A stretch of DNA of 64,000 nt, taken from positions 371,481 to 435,480 of the forward strand of contig NC_011669.1 of the NCBI RefSeq assembly GCF_000150955.2, in the 5' to 3' direction. Source of the stretch: Phaeodactylum tricornutum CCAP 1055/1. Its lineage: Eukaryota > Bacillariophyta > Bacillariophyceae > Surirellales > Neidiaceae. The notes beneath the pieces are model-generated. The model did no database searches, was not told where the DNA came from, and saw nothing but the letters and a program-made list of their open reading frames with translations. The position numbers and the translations under genes were made by a program. Shown here in pieces: positions 1 through 10,585 of this stretch (position 1 is the first letter of the stretch; each line of letters opens with the position of its first letter).

Positions 1-73
1 TCGATACGAGTATTCCATCGATACCTGCTCCTCCTTTCACGCTTCAAAAGACCTTACGAGTTCCTGTGAACAA

Positions 74-1041
74 ATGTCGTACGCCAAGATAGAGGAGAAT
101 GGAATGAAAGGCTCATTCTCACTGCCATATGCCGATGCGGATGAGACGTCATCTTCAATTTCCTTTTCCTCGTCGAGAAAAGGCCCTTCCTCTGCTCTCT
201 CTGAGCCTTTACGCGGGAACGGGGACGAAAGTGAAGATCCCTTTTTTGTTTTTCGTGAGGACATGAACCGAAAATTAGAATTGGTCGATGAGGGATTGGC
301 GGAATATCTGCGCATTGTACACCAAACGGTATGTAATCAGAGAACCTCAAGGTACAACTTCCACACCTATGTAGCGGTTGACTCACTGCCGAGTTATTTT
401 AGGACACGGCCGTGAACACAAATGAACTCAAAGAAGCAAAAAAGCAGCTGAAGCGGAGGTTTAAAAACGCGGAATCTACATTAAAGGACGTTTATATGAC
501 GGTGCAAGTAGTGGAGACAGATCGATCCAAATTCACCCACATTTCGGATGCAGAGCTCTACGATCGGCAAATGCTGGTGGAGACAAGTCGAGATCGGCTC
601 AATCGAGCCAAAAATGACATCCAATCTGAAGTTGTCAAGGCAAAAATGATGTCAGATGAACGGGCCAAAGCGCTGCGTCGGGCTGGTGCAGCCGTCTTGG
701 GCGCCAAAACAGATGGCCAGCGAGAAAACACCAATTTCATTGTTAATTCACAAGCACGAACATCTTTACTCATGCAGCATCAGGACGAGACGCTAGACGA
801 GCTTGATGATGCGGTTACACGTGTCGGGCATATTGCTGGAAACATTCACGACGAAATAGGTCAGCAAAACAAAATACTAACAGAAATGGAAGAAGATTTG
901 GATCGAGCGGAGGAAGAACTGGGTATGGTTCTTGGCAAGCTGGCGAGATTTCTGAAAACAAAAGATAGATGGCAACTGTCGACAATTCTGTTTCTGACAG
1001 TTGTTGCTATTGTTTTGTTCTTCTCGGTATTATACTTGTAG
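74..1041 (+). CDS. Qc-SNARE, syntaxin-6/SYP6/Tlg1 type
   Basis: Membrane-fusion SNARE of the trans-Golgi/endosome route. I join exon 74-328 to exon 403-1041 across a 74-nt GT-AG intron in phase 0, giving 297 residues. The joined protein has a syntaxin-6-type N-terminal helical domain that starts near an acidic DPFFVF segment (about residue 55), runs through the splice junction and continues to about residue 160. A SNARE coiled coil with the central glutamine expected of a Q-SNARE spans roughly residues 205-265. A single C-terminal membrane anchor of about 18 hydrophobic residues follows, with almost nothing after it, as in tail-anchored SNAREs. The frame downstream of the intron has no ATG near its beginning, which supports the splice. 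It converges with the PGRL1 gene. The family call is from remembered syntaxin-6 features; vesicle partners are unknown. Confidence 0.9.
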
Positions 1042-1330
1042 TAGATAATTTCTTAGGCAAATATTTCTGATGAGTTTGCTTTCGTGCTAGGCAGGTGCCT
1101 CTATAAGAACAGTGTGTTATCTTCTTCATTTAGAGGTCTCGCTACGAAAGTAAGGTATAATTTTTGCTACTCCTTTATTATGGTCCTCGCTCTTTATTAA
1201 TAACCGGTTACTACTATATTGCGATTGTTCCATGCGAGTAAGCGTAGTTTAGCACACGTTTACAGTTAGCCACAACCTCTCCTTCCCACTCAGACAAGCA
1301 CGACTAACCTTGAAATGTAAGACATACGAT

Positions 1331-2390
1331 CTAGTTCTCCTTGGGAAGAGTGGATGCACGAAGTGTGTTTCGTTGCACAGTAAAGGTGGTCTTGCAGTTT
1401 GGGCATTTGGCGTTGGCCACGTCGGTAAAGCCTTCCACTCCCAAGATGTTACCAAAGTACACTCGGTTTTCAGCTTGACAGCTTGGGCAAGGACCGTAGG
1501 CGAGGAATTTGTTTTCGAAAATAAATTCTTCTGTCAACGTCCGGGCACCCAGATAAATTAAAGGAGTACCCATGAGAGTGAGCACCACCGGGTTGATGCG
1601 AATAAACGGTTCCAGAACTTCAAAGCCAAATCCAATCCAGGCAACGACACCAATGACGGTAGCAGGAAGGTACAAAAGATTGGATCGAAATTTGTCCTCT
1701 TGCAAGGTAACCTTGCAGATGCCTGTGTCGATGTAACATTTCGGTTCGGTTTGGACGGCAAATTTTGAGCCTTCATCTTTCAAATCCTGCTTAAGGGAAT
1801 CGAATTCGGAATCGGACATGATGGGATCTCCCTTGAGGTAGGCCTGCATAGCATTCAGGTAGGCTGCCTCCTTTCGGTTCATGACAACCATGGGCGACCC
1901 GTTCCATGTTAAATCTTCCTTAAGGAGATCAAACTCATCGTCGCTGAGCATCTTGCGGCCACTGTTGTAGTACGACTGACAAGGCGATGCAAAAACAGGG
2001 TATGAGTATCATTTGCGCACCGAGGAAATTTGGCGGCGGAACAGTGGCACGTACCTGGAGAGCATCCAAGAAAATACGCTCCTTTTCTTCGATTGTCAAA
2101 CGGATCATACTTCCCGAGTCATTGTCCGTAATGCAGAACTCCTCGTCGGGGATGCAATCGGCATCACTAATGTCCGTTTCGAAGAAGCGTCCCTTGGCCT
2201 CGTCAAACGCGATCTGTTTACGAGCCGAAGGCACCAAAGTTAGATCTTCCTTTTCCTTCTCCTCCGACATGAACACCCGAGTAATAGATATTTTTGGAGG
2301 AGCTACGGAGGCCTTTCTCATGGGGCCTGTAAAGGCATCGCTGACGGCCGAGAACACCAAAAGGCCAAATACCACAGAGTTGACTCGCAT
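1331..2390 (-). CDS. PGRL1: PGR5-like protein 1, thylakoid cyclic electron flow
   Basis: Thylakoid protein that works with PGR5 in antimycin-sensitive cyclic electron flow around photosystem I. Exons 2390-2055 and 1975-1331 are joined over a 79-nt intron (1976-2054) to give 326 residues. The junction restores a continuous LDALQ-SYYNSGRK segment that is typical of PGRL1. The N-terminus is a signal peptide with cleavage predicted at A19-F20 (DAF), the Phe-based plastid import signal of diatoms. The middle carries two repeats of the LSDxEFDxLKxDL kind, each near a strand of acidic helix. Two membrane segments follow, and the C-terminus has paired Cys motifs (CPSC and CPNC) that fit the redox-active and metal-binding cysteines of the family. 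It is divergent from the GTPBP1 gene; their shared 1.2-kb spacer has a TGACGTCA site. Confidence 0.93.
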
Positions 2391-3575
2391 CGTTTGTTCG
2401 TAGTCTTGTCTAAATTGGAAACGCTACTTGTTGTGGAACGAACTGGATAGACCTAAGTATCGATGGACAAATACTGTTCGCAAAGTTCTCGTTTTGTTCC
2501 AGGACGGGATTGTTGATGCTGCGTTATAGCAAGCAAACGAGCGGCAAAGACGAACCGCGGTGACCGACGTTCCCTATTCATGGCTGTCCTCCACACCTTG
2601 CCGTCGAGTCTTGCACTCCCAAAGTCCACGCATCGGGGTGCGTGCCCGTGCCCTTTTTTTCTCGCGATCCAGGGAGCGGCAGACTACAACCGAGAGACGC
2701 GCGGTAGGTTTCAAACACGTACTCTCCTCTGTGACGTGCGCAAAACGGAATCGATGACGTCATCGTTGCTTTGCGGAAACTCACATTTAAATGTACGTGA
2801 ACATGGACAGACGTCCACTGATCGACGATTCGATCGACTGATCAGAACCGAATCGAGTACCGGTTATTGAAACGCGAGCCAGCACGCCATCGTATTCTAA
2901 ACGGTGACCTCGTCATCGGCGTCACGTTTTCGGATTCCAACCGGATGTTGATGTTTGTGTGTTTGCAGGTTATTTTACCAACGCAGAACGAAACCTGCAT
3001 CGAAATCGTGCACCCAAACCGACAGAAACCCGGACTCGCACAAGAGATGAAAACTTTTGGTTTACAGTTAGCACACTGTCTGTGAAACATAACAGCAGTT
3101 CCAATCGGTTCCAAGTCAATCTCCAGCAAGTTCGGGATCATACAATGGAACGGAAACTCTCAAGCGTGTCTGTGGAAGATTCGGTGAAGCGAACCATCGG
3201 GGTCGTGGAACCAGAACAGGAGGTGAGTTTGTTTCACAGTCAACTGATCCGGAGAGGACGAATCTAGAAAACGAAATGGAACTATGAACGGATGTTTCCT
3301 GAGTAGAATCCAGGACAAATCCCTGTATCTTGTAGTAGGTTGTGCTGCATGGCAAAGCTTAGTAAACGCTTCTACGTTGCGTTCGTATTCGTCTCTCTCA
3401 CGCCGGGACCTGCTCCCTTTTACCCTGCACGACTTTGCTTCTTTCTGTCGGACTTGGTTCTCCCCTTTGTGTCGTGCCTCTGCCGCTTTTACAAATATCA
3501 CAGAAAGGTAACACGGAATACAAACGACGTGTTCAAGCTACAAATCCGGCACGGCTGCGATCTCTAGCCACTCAG
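2391..3575. other. Divergent promoter region between PGRL1 and GTPBP1-like gene
   Basis: No convincing gene. The spacer holds a perfect ATGACGTCAT palindrome (2754-2763), a TTACAGTTAG motif (3062-3071), and a possible 5'UTR intron just before the GTPase start: a donor near 3508 (AAGGTAACA) and an acceptor CAG at 3573-3575 that abuts the ATG. Open frames here are short and have no recognisable domain. Confidence 0.6.
2755..2762. promoter_or_regulatory. TGACGTCA palindrome, CRE/bZIP-type site
   Basis: Perfect 8-bp CRE palindrome, extended to a 10-bp palindrome by flanking A and T. It is about 365 bp upstream of the PGRL1 start and 810 bp upstream of the GTPase start. TGACGT-type elements are known CO2/cAMP-responsive elements in Phaeodactylum carbonic anhydrase promoters, bound by bZIP factors. 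That it acts here is inference. Confidence 0.4.
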
Positions 3576-5594
3576 ATGTCCTACCGTATGGACGAGGGCA
3601 ACGGTATCGGCGTGTACCGTGTCGGTGTCGAAGATGATGGTTGTCACTCATTATTGCCCTACGCCGACATCGCGGAATCGTGTAGGGTATTGGAGTGCCT
3701 TGCTCGCTCACTGAATGCGGTAGTTCGGGAACGCAAAATGGTTCAAGGCGAAGTAGATTTGGGTGAGGATGGGAATGCTGTGGCTTGTGCTAAATCAGTG
3801 TATCCCGTGACAGTTTTAGAAAATTCAGTATTGGGAGACGCTATGGGGTACAAAGAAGAAAAGGAAGACGACAGCGTACGATTATTACAAAAAGACGCCT
3901 TTACGCGCGCTGAACTCACCATTCAGAGAATAGAAACACATTTGCTGGATCCTACGCCAATATCCGCTACCGACCTTGCGCATGCAACGGCGCCGGAAAA
4001 TGAGTTGGAAAAAGGAATAGAGGGCGGAGCCACGTCGGATTCAGTAGCACTAGAGGCAAACATTGGCAATGGCAATTCTGAGGAAAACGTGCGCGGCGAT
4101 AGCGAGCACAGACCAAATGTAGGCGAGACATTGTCGGCACGGAATATTCGTGTTGCAGTTGTTGGAAACGTCGATGCAGGCAAGTCGACTCTGATTGGGA
4201 CATTGACGACATCCTGTTTGGACGACGGTCGCGGCAAATCGCGTACTTCGATTATGAAGCACCGTCACGAGATCGAAAGCGGCCGTACCTCGACGGCGAC
4301 GACACACCTGATGGGATTTCGGTCTTCTGGCCAACCAATTACTGGTCGTGACCAAGTCCGTGGGAGCAAACGCAAGACTGAAGATGAAGTTGCGCGCGAG
4401 TCTTATAGAGTTATTACACTAATGGACTTGGCGGGGCATGAGAAATATCTCAAGACAACGTATGTAATGGATTGATGCGCAGGCCAGGGGATGCAAGTGA
4501 ATGTTTACGAGAGCCAAATTTGTCTGACTTTCTTTTCCTTTTGCAGAATTCACGGTGTTTCCTCAGGGTTCGCGGATTATTCACTAATTTTGGTCAATAG
4601 CCGTCACCCTCCGACACATATGACACAGCACCATCTGAATCTTTGTTGTAGTTTTGGTATTCCCGTAATTGTGGTGTTTACAAAGATCGACGGCTGTCCT
4701 GAGCATGCTTTCAAAACGTCAAAAGACGAAGTGATGAAGATGCTACGTTCACCGGAGATTGGAAAAAAGCCCTTCGCCGTCCGCAATGAAGCAGATATTG
4801 AGACAGTGATTGAAAAACTACACACTCTGGCACCCATGATAGAGACTTCATGTGTCACAGGAGAAGGTGTGGATCTGTTGCAGAAGATGTTGTTTGCTTT
4901 ACCAAAACGCCGGCGTCACGAGAATAAGGCCAAGCGCACTTTTGAGTTTTTGGTGGAAGACATTTTCAATGTACCCGGTGTTGGTGCAGTGGTTTCAGGC
5001 TTTGTGAACGCAGGACAGCTTCAGGTAGGGTCAAATTGCCATGTCTATGTCGGGCCTACCGATGATGGAAGCTTCATGAAGACGGTTGCCAAGTCGGCTC
5101 ACATCGCACGCATCAACACGGCCCACGTTACTGCTGGCCAGTCTGCGTGTTTGGCCCTTGCCTTGAACAAAGATATGAAGCGTCGACTACGGCGCGGAAT
5201 GGTAGTCTTGGAGGAGAGCCCAACCTCTACACGCCAGTTCGACGCCGAAATTTGTGTCCTCAAGGGAGAAGGAACTACAATACGTCGATCGTACCAGGCC
5301 TACGTCCATATTCTTAACGTGCGACAGAGTGCTTTTGCGAAAAGTATCGAAATAGTCAATCACAATGCTGCTGGTCTTCCTCCTAGTCATGCCGCCACTG
5401 CCGATGCCGATGAGGAAGCTGGGTCGATTGTGCTTCGTCCGGGTTCTCGTGCTAAAGTGAAGTTTGAATTCAGTCAACGTCCGGAGTACATTCGCCCCGG
5501 AATGCGAATGCTTTTCCGTGATGGCCGTGTCCGTGGTGTAGGGATCATAACTGCAGTACCCGATTCAGGACCTGCTCCAATAATTGTCAAGTAG
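3576..5594 (+). CDS. GTPBP1/GTPBP2-family translational GTPase
   Basis: EF-Tu-like GTPase of the GTPBP1/2 family, which is linked to rescue of stalled ribosomes and to mRNA decay. Exons 3576-4459 and 4547-5594 are joined over an 87-nt intron (AC|A, Thr) into 643 residues. Human GTPBP1 is of similar length. The first 190 residues are family-specific. The G domain starts with a P-loop GNVDAGKST at residues 197-205. A family-typical HKHEIESGRTS-like segment follows, then G3 DLAGHEKY just before the intron and G4 TKID in exon 2. Two EF-Tu-type beta-barrel domains follow, including the VPGVGxVVSG strand and a C-terminal RPEYIRPGMR segment. The open frame extends upstream without an ATG; the first in-frame ATG is used. 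This start may directly follow a 5'UTR splice site. Confidence 0.92.
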
Positions 5595-6595
5595 AGTTCC
5601 CGAGGACTATGTGTCCGTTTTTTCTGAAAGCTTTGTGTTGCTCCTCCATCCGCCAAGAAACGTCATAGTAACTGCAAGTCGGTTGCAGAAAAGTTCTTTG
5701 ATTTTTTTGCTATTTGGTAGCGCAAAAACACAGTCAAGCCTGTGTTGGCTTGTTGCTCCACCTGTTTTTGTCACTTTTCATTTCTCTGGACTGATACACA
5801 ATAATTTACTGTTAGAAAATGTGTTGCACTTTCTTTACGGTTAGTTTTTTTATAGTCGTAAGTTGAAAGCCGACGAATGCTGCCGTGTGCGTCTTGTTTG
5901 TTGTTGACTGTGAGTGCCTCGGGTTGTTGAAAAAAAATGGCTTACTTTTAGGCATGGCAAAGCGGATTCCTTGTCCGTCAAAGAGGAAATTCTGAACCTC
6001 CCACTATTTCCGAATGTATACGAATACGAAACGCAAGAATGTGTGAACGCGGCAAACGGACAACATATTATTATCCTGCTAGAAAATACTGTTGCACTTT
6101 CTTTACGGTTAGTTATTTTTATAATCGTAAGTTGAAAGCCGACGAATGCTGCCGTGTGCGTATTTTTTGTTGTTGACTGTGAGTGCCTCGGGTTGTTGGA
6201 AAAAAAAATGGCTCACTTTTAGGCATGGCAAAGCGGATTCCTTGTCCGTCAAAGAGGAAATTCTGAACCTCCCACTATTTCCGAATGTATACAAATACGA
6301 TACGCAAGAATGTGTGAACGCGGCAAACGGGCAACATATTATTATCCTTGGCTACAAGGCAGCTCTTTTGATCTACCGCTATGGGATGTATGGACCTCTC
6401 GGCCTCGCAGGCCACACACCATTGTCTTGTATGGATTCTCTCCCTTTGACGTCGCTCTAATTAGTAACAGTATCGTAAACACACGATAATTAAGCAGTAT
6501 GTGAAGAAACACGTATCTCGCCATTCAACATTGCAAACGTAAATTTTGAAATATGAGCATATCGCCGAGGCGTTCCCGAAATCGATATTTGTTCG
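5595..6595. other. Intergenic region holding the tandem duplication
   Basis: Convergent 3' flanks of two genes. Apart from the 267-bp duplication and a TTACTGTTAG motif at 5806-5815, I see nothing. Small open frames inside the duplication are not supported by any known domain. Confidence 0.55.
5813..6347. repeat. 267-bp tandem direct duplication, two copies
   Basis: Copy 1 is 5813-6079 and copy 2 is 6080-6347. They are nearly identical, differing by a few substitutions and 1-2 nt indels in homopolymer runs. Each copy contains one TGACTGTGAG motif (5905-5914, 6174-6183). Each also has an open stretch that would encode about 45 shared residues ending near NGQHIII, with two non-synonymous differences. 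The pair lies between the convergent GTPBP1-like and MgtE-like genes. I see no transposase, terminal repeat or target duplication. Confidence 0.9.
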
Positions 6596-7498
6596 TTACA
6601 GGTCGATGCCAAACAAGGAAAAGATTTCGTGGGCAATCAAGAAGTAAGCCATGAGGCCGCTGACATCTACGAAGCTAGTCATCGCTGGTGCAGCAATAAC
6701 ACTAGGCTCCAAGCCCAAGGCTAAACATAGAAACGGAATGGCCGATCCCAAGGTTGCCGCAATCGTCGAAACCAAGGGCAAAGTGCAGAAAATCACAGTT
6801 GACACGTGAAGCGAAATACCCATGCCATAGTGTGCAATAGGACCTACCATGGCGCCGAGTATTATGCCCATCATCAGCCCCGACATTGCTTCTTTCGATA
6901 TGACCTTGGCCGCGTCGTTTGTCGTCACAGTACCAGCAGACAAGGCAGAAAGGACGGTTCCTACCGTTTGGCCACCAGTGTTTCCACCATGGCCAGCCAA
7001 TAGGGGTACAAAATAAGCAAGTTCGATCTGACGGGCCAGGGTGTGCTCAAATCCATTCATGATGAGTGCTGTTAATGAGAGCGATACCAAAAAGAGGCTC
7101 AACCATCCCACCCGAGCCATAGCAATTTGGTAAAAGGGCTTGTTCAAATACGATGTGAGCTCATCCAGAGTTACTTCACTCCCTCCGCCGTGCCCTCCAC
7201 CGTGGGGGACAACAGACCCAATTTTTGGACCGGCTCCAGAGAGTTTTAGTTGAAACTTCAGGGTGTCGATTTCGGCAGCTTGTTTGCGAACAGTCTCCTT
7301 TAGTTCGCGCATGGCACTACTTGGTTCAATAGCTTTCCCAGATTTGGGTGGCATGGTAAGATCGTGAAGAAGGTTGAATCGCTTGGGCCAGTTTGTTGAG
7401 GTAAAAGACGCAGAGCAGTCGGATGCCGAAAAGATGCCGATGGATAATAGGATAGTGGGGCAAACAAGCGAGAAGAGCGGAGACTTCTGGACACGCAT
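6596..7498 (-). CDS. Plastid-targeted MgtE/SLC41-like divalent cation transporter
   Basis: Membrane domain of an MgtE-type magnesium (or similar divalent cation) channel/transporter, 300 residues, one exon with an ATG start. Bacterial MgtE has an N-terminal domain and CBS domains before the five-helix pore; here both are absent. The pore part is intact: PLLAGHGGNTGGQT (about residues 165-178), a central ISKEAMSG segment and the EPSVIAAPAMTSFVDVSGL segment near the C-terminus, which holds the conserved acidic residue of the ion path. The N-terminus reads as a signal peptide ending at a SAS-F site (about residue 31-33), followed by a Ser/Thr/Lys/Arg-rich stretch, so import into the complex plastid is likely. 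A short coiled coil (about residues 62-85) precedes the pore. Substrate Mg2+ is by family only. Confidence 0.85.
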   Translation of the reverse strand: MRVQKSPLFSLVCPTILLSIGIFSASDCSASFTSTNWPKRFNLLHDLTMPPKSGKAIEPSSAMRELKETVRKQAAEIDTLKFQLKLSGAGPKIGSVVPHGGGHGGGSEVTLDELTSYLNKPFYQIAMARVGWLSLFLVSLSLTALIMNGFEHTLARQIELAYFVPLLAGHGGNTGGQTVGTVLSALSAGTVTTNDAAKVISKEAMSGLMMGIILGAMVGPIAHYGMGISLHVSTVIFCTLPLVSTIAATLGSAIPFLCLALGLEPSVIAAPAMTSFVDVSGLMAYFLIAHEIFSLFGIDL

Positions 7499-8012
7499 TC
7501 GATCGACCGTGTATGCTTGCGGTACGGAAGTGAGAATGTAACAGCGTGATTCCTCGAAAGAAGATAGTCTTGGATATGAGAGAAGCTGTCGGCATCAATA
7601 ATGTCTCCCCCGTTGCCTTGATCGCTGTGTGCTCTGTGAGTTGAGATATTCGTACGAAAAATTAATTCACGTCAGTCACGATCGTGGACCGCCGTTTCTT
7701 TGGACTCCGATCGCTGGTTGCGTTCACTGTGAATCGAATGTGGCGCAGCTAGCTAGCAGCTTTGCATAGACTCTATCCACGCACCAACTCTTTCTAGCTC
7801 TAGAGGTTCGGCTTCTCGTGCAGACTCATAGTAGCAAGAGCTTATCGTGAACACTTTCTTCGATCCACAACAGATATGGAAACATGATTCGAGATATTAT
7901 ATTAAGGATATGCATTAACTGTTAAACATGCTTAGAAGTCAGTGCCTTGTTCGAGATCAAATGAATAGAAAATGCCTTCGAAGTGGACGAAACGCTTTGT
8001 CAAGCGGTGGTC
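7499..8012. other. Promoter region of the MgtE-like gene
   Basis: No gene seen. It contains TCACTGTGA (7724-7732) and TTAACTGTTAAA (7915-7926), two members of the recurrent ACTGT motif family. Confidence 0.5.
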
Positions 8013-8762
8013 CTACACCAAGTCTGAGTCGGCTGACTTTGAACCAAATAATCCGCCGCGCGAAGTATAGTCCATACCTGGCTGCTTTTGACAAGTGCTC
8101 CCGTCGGCTTCCAGGTGCATATCGGTAGATGGGTCCATTGACCTTCCCTTTCGCACTTCGTGTCGTTGTCCGAATAGACGTTTACGTCTCCAGACCCACA
8201 ACGTAACCAAAGCTATCGCAATGACAACCGCAACAATCGACATTGAAGCTACCACAGGGCTATTACCCTTACTACCTGCGTTCGTACTCGTCGATCCCGG
8301 GGAACTACTCCCAACAGTTCCCGAACTTTTCCCCTCATCAGGAGATACCACGAATTCACAAAACTTTAGCGGCAATCGAGCAAAAAAAGGAAGAATCGTT
8401 AGATCATTTTTGCGTTCCGCGCAGTGTAGTTCTACTCAAACCGGGTTTTACGGAAAACTACGTACATCGCCACTGTATCCTGTGTTGCAAACACAGCCTA
8501 TATGAATGCCGGAGACGATCGGATCGTAAACTCCAGCGCAGACCCCATTGGTACAGTACGACGAGTAACTGATTGTCTTGTCCTCGGTGCAGTATTCCGT
8601 GGCGGAAAACTCGCAAGAGCGTCCATTGTAGACCGTGTTACCGTGCGCGGACGAACAATCGCAAAAGTAGGACCCGTCCTTTTTCACCTGATCCGGCATG
8701 CAACGCGAGTTGTTATCGCAGCGCGTGTCGTCCTTGCAAATTGTAATTTTGCTGTCGGTCAT
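8013..8762 (-). CDS. EGF-like single-pass membrane protein
   Basis: Exons 8762-8466 and 8363-8013 are joined over a 102-nt intron (phase 0) into 215 residues. The splice completes an EGF-like module: CVCNTGYSGD joins FCE, the usual end of an EGF repeat. Two Cys-rich EGF-like modules fill about residues 8-103. A Ser/Gly/Pro-rich stalk follows, then one membrane helix (about residues 140-163), a WRRKR stop-transfer sequence, and a 50-residue cytosolic tail. EGF modules are normally extracellular, yet no signal peptide precedes them. There is an in-frame stop 15 nt upstream of the ATG (8778-8780), so an upstream exon may be missing, or the protein is inserted without a cleaved signal. Ligand and role are unknown. 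Confidence 0.7.
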
Positions 8763-8776
8763 GGTGTGTGTGTGTG
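8763..8776. repeat. GT dinucleotide microsatellite at the start codon
   Basis: Six GT units directly upstream of the ATG of the EGF-like gene, so they would be CA repeats in its 5'UTR. Confidence 0.85.
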
Positions 8777-9433
8777 ATCAACGTTCTATTATCAGAGAAA
8801 CAGATCAGTATACAACGCTGGCATAGAACAACGAAAGGGTTGGAAAGCTGACAAGAAAGGGCTCTCGTAGTTTGGTCTGCGATGAAAGTCGGAAATAAGC
8901 TAACACGCGTGTATGCGCGTGTGTATGTATGTATGTATGGATGTATGTAGGAAAGCATGTGTGTCTCCGCATTCCTTGTGTTCGGTATGGATCCGTTTAT
9001 CCAACACGATTCGTGCTATCTATTTCTGACGGAGTACGGCTTATCTAGTGTTAGTATGGACTTTGCTCAGATATCGTTTCTTATTGGCCGATTGTGTTGA
9101 ATTGGCTTCTGAAGTCCGTTGAGTCAGTAGTTAGATTTTCCATTGAATGTGGTAGTTGATAGTTGCATTGTGCAACTTTAAATCCCTTTTGCTCCGGATT
9201 CAATCAAAATTAGGTTATGTTACAGTTACTATTAATTGGTGTTGCCAGCGTGACCGTGGTGAGTCTTCAGGGACGAGTACGAGGCCCGTTCCGTTGCGGA
9301 AATGACGAATCTCCGTTCGGGCGTCGCATACCATCCAGAAAGTCGCCAAACGCATCGTCCTCGACCCATTGGCCAATATTTGCACGTGGAGTCGATCGTG
9401 AACAAACCCCAATCCAAACGTTTCTGTTGCATC
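8777..9433. other. Divergent spacer between EGF-like and acidic membrane protein genes
   Basis: Apart from the microsatellite, only a GTTACAGTTAC motif (9219-9229) stands out. The downstream frame stays open back to an ATG at 9302, so the downstream gene may start there. Confidence 0.5.
8907..8950. repeat. GTGT/GTAT-type microsatellite
   Basis: Imperfect run of GTGTAT and GTAT units in the spacer between divergent genes. Confidence 0.8.
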
Positions 9434-10585
9434 ATGAAAAACATCGGCGTGGTTGCCGCCATTTGGTGTTGGTGGACGACACCATCTGTGATACTGGCGT
9501 ACACGCTCTCGGCCTCCAGAGTAGAGGGGAACGCACCAGCGGTCGGTCTCGATCGAACCAACCCTCGACAGCACTTACGGACAACGAAATCTTTCTCTGT
9601 TGGAAATCAGAATAGTCGTAGGAAGACGACGCAGTACGCGCTCGACCTGCATCGAATGGCTATCGAAGGGGATCGGCGAAATCCCACCAACGACCAAGAA
9701 TCGGCACCGCCAGGAGCGCGGCTTATGGCCGATGCGAATGAGCCTGTCAACGACGACGACGACGACAAGGAAAAGAAAAGTTCAGGCACAGCAGAAGGAG
9801 GTGACAATGATGATGATGAACCGATCCTGAACATGACGGATCAACGTGAGAAATTCGAGACGGAGACCAATGCTCTCGAAACGGTCGAATCACTGGAGCA
9901 AGAGACCTCGGAAGAAATGGCAGCACCAGAAGGTGAAGAGTCTTCACCAGAGGACCAAAACGAGCGTGTATCGGAACTTGTCCTTGGCCAGCCGGCGAAC
10001 CAGGATCAGCGCGATCCTGAACCGTCGACAGAGGGGGGCGACGGAGACGACGACACCGCCAATGACGATGGAACTGCGGACGACAACGGCAACGATGATG
10101 TCAATGATGACGGAACAGCAAATGACGATGTCAATGATGACGGAACAGCAAACGACGATGGGAACAAGAACGATGACGTTGGTGCAAATTCTGGAGACCG
10201 GGTGCACATGGACAATGAACCAGTAGACGGCGGGAAAACACGAGAAAGTAACAACTTGATAGATCCTACCATGGATGATGACGTTTCCAGTCAAACGGAG
10301 CGTCAGAGTGTAGACCGCAAGATTCGACAGGTAGGTATTCTCAGTGTGCTCATCGGTGTCTTGGCCATGATTTTTACCGCCTGGCAAATGTCGGATAATC
10401 CAGACGGTATGTATGCCGCAATGTGTCGATTGGTAATTACGATAATGGGTTTGGTGCTGGGTCTGATTCTCCGCCCTTGCCGCATCTGCCTCGGAGGACC
10501 GGGCTCGAACCGGCATCAACAGGGACACATACCTGTATCCACCATGGATTACGGCTACCGAGATCCATCTCTGGAAATGTCCTAA
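9434..10585 (+). CDS. Acidic repeat protein with two C-terminal membrane helices
   Basis: Not recognised. From the ATG at 9434 it is 383 residues and opens with a signal peptide (hydrophobic stretch ending near ILAYTLSAS). An in-frame ATG at 9302 would add 44 basic, non-signal residues and is less likely. The centre is extremely acidic, rich in Asp, Glu and Asn, and contains two exact-length repeats of a 10-residue NDDGTANDDV type unit (DNA about 10094-10155). Two hydrophobic helices lie at about residues 296-316 and 325-345, and a short polar tail follows. The acidic part may bind calcium or cationic polymers, but that is speculation. Low-complexity composition differs strongly from neighbours. 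Confidence 0.65.
   Translation: MKNIGVVAAIWCWWTTPSVILAYTLSASRVEGNAPAVGLDRTNPRQHLRTTKSFSVGNQNSRRKTTQYALDLHRMAIEGDRRNPTNDQESAPPGARLMADANEPVNDDDDDKEKKSSGTAEGGDNDDDEPILNMTDQREKFETETNALETVESLEQETSEEMAAPEGEESSPEDQNERVSELVLGQPANQDQRDPEPSTEGGDGDDDTANDDGTADDNGNDDVNDDGTANDDVNDDGTANDDGNKNDDVGANSGDRVHMDNEPVDGGKTRESNNLIDPTMDDDVSSQTERQSVDRKIRQVGILSVLIGVLAMIFTAWQMSDNPDGMYAAMCRLVITIMGLVLGLILRPCRICLGGPGSNRHQQGHIPVSTMDYGYRDPSLEMS
10094..10155 (+). repeat. In-frame 30-nt tandem repeat in the acidic region
   Basis: Two copies, 30-nt period, one silent difference (AAT/AAC) seen. The unit length keeps frame and expands the Asn/Asp-rich tract. Confidence 0.85.

Noticed and set aside
5914-6460. Two small proteins in the tandem duplication
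   Set aside because: Starts differ by homopolymer length, no domain is seen, and the shared frame can be explained by the duplication itself.
10495-10570. Minus-strand tRNA-like half with a B-box-like GGTTCGAGCCC
   Set aside because: The T arm pairs, but no matching 5' acceptor strand, D arm or anticodon arm can be built, and the site lies inside an open coding region.
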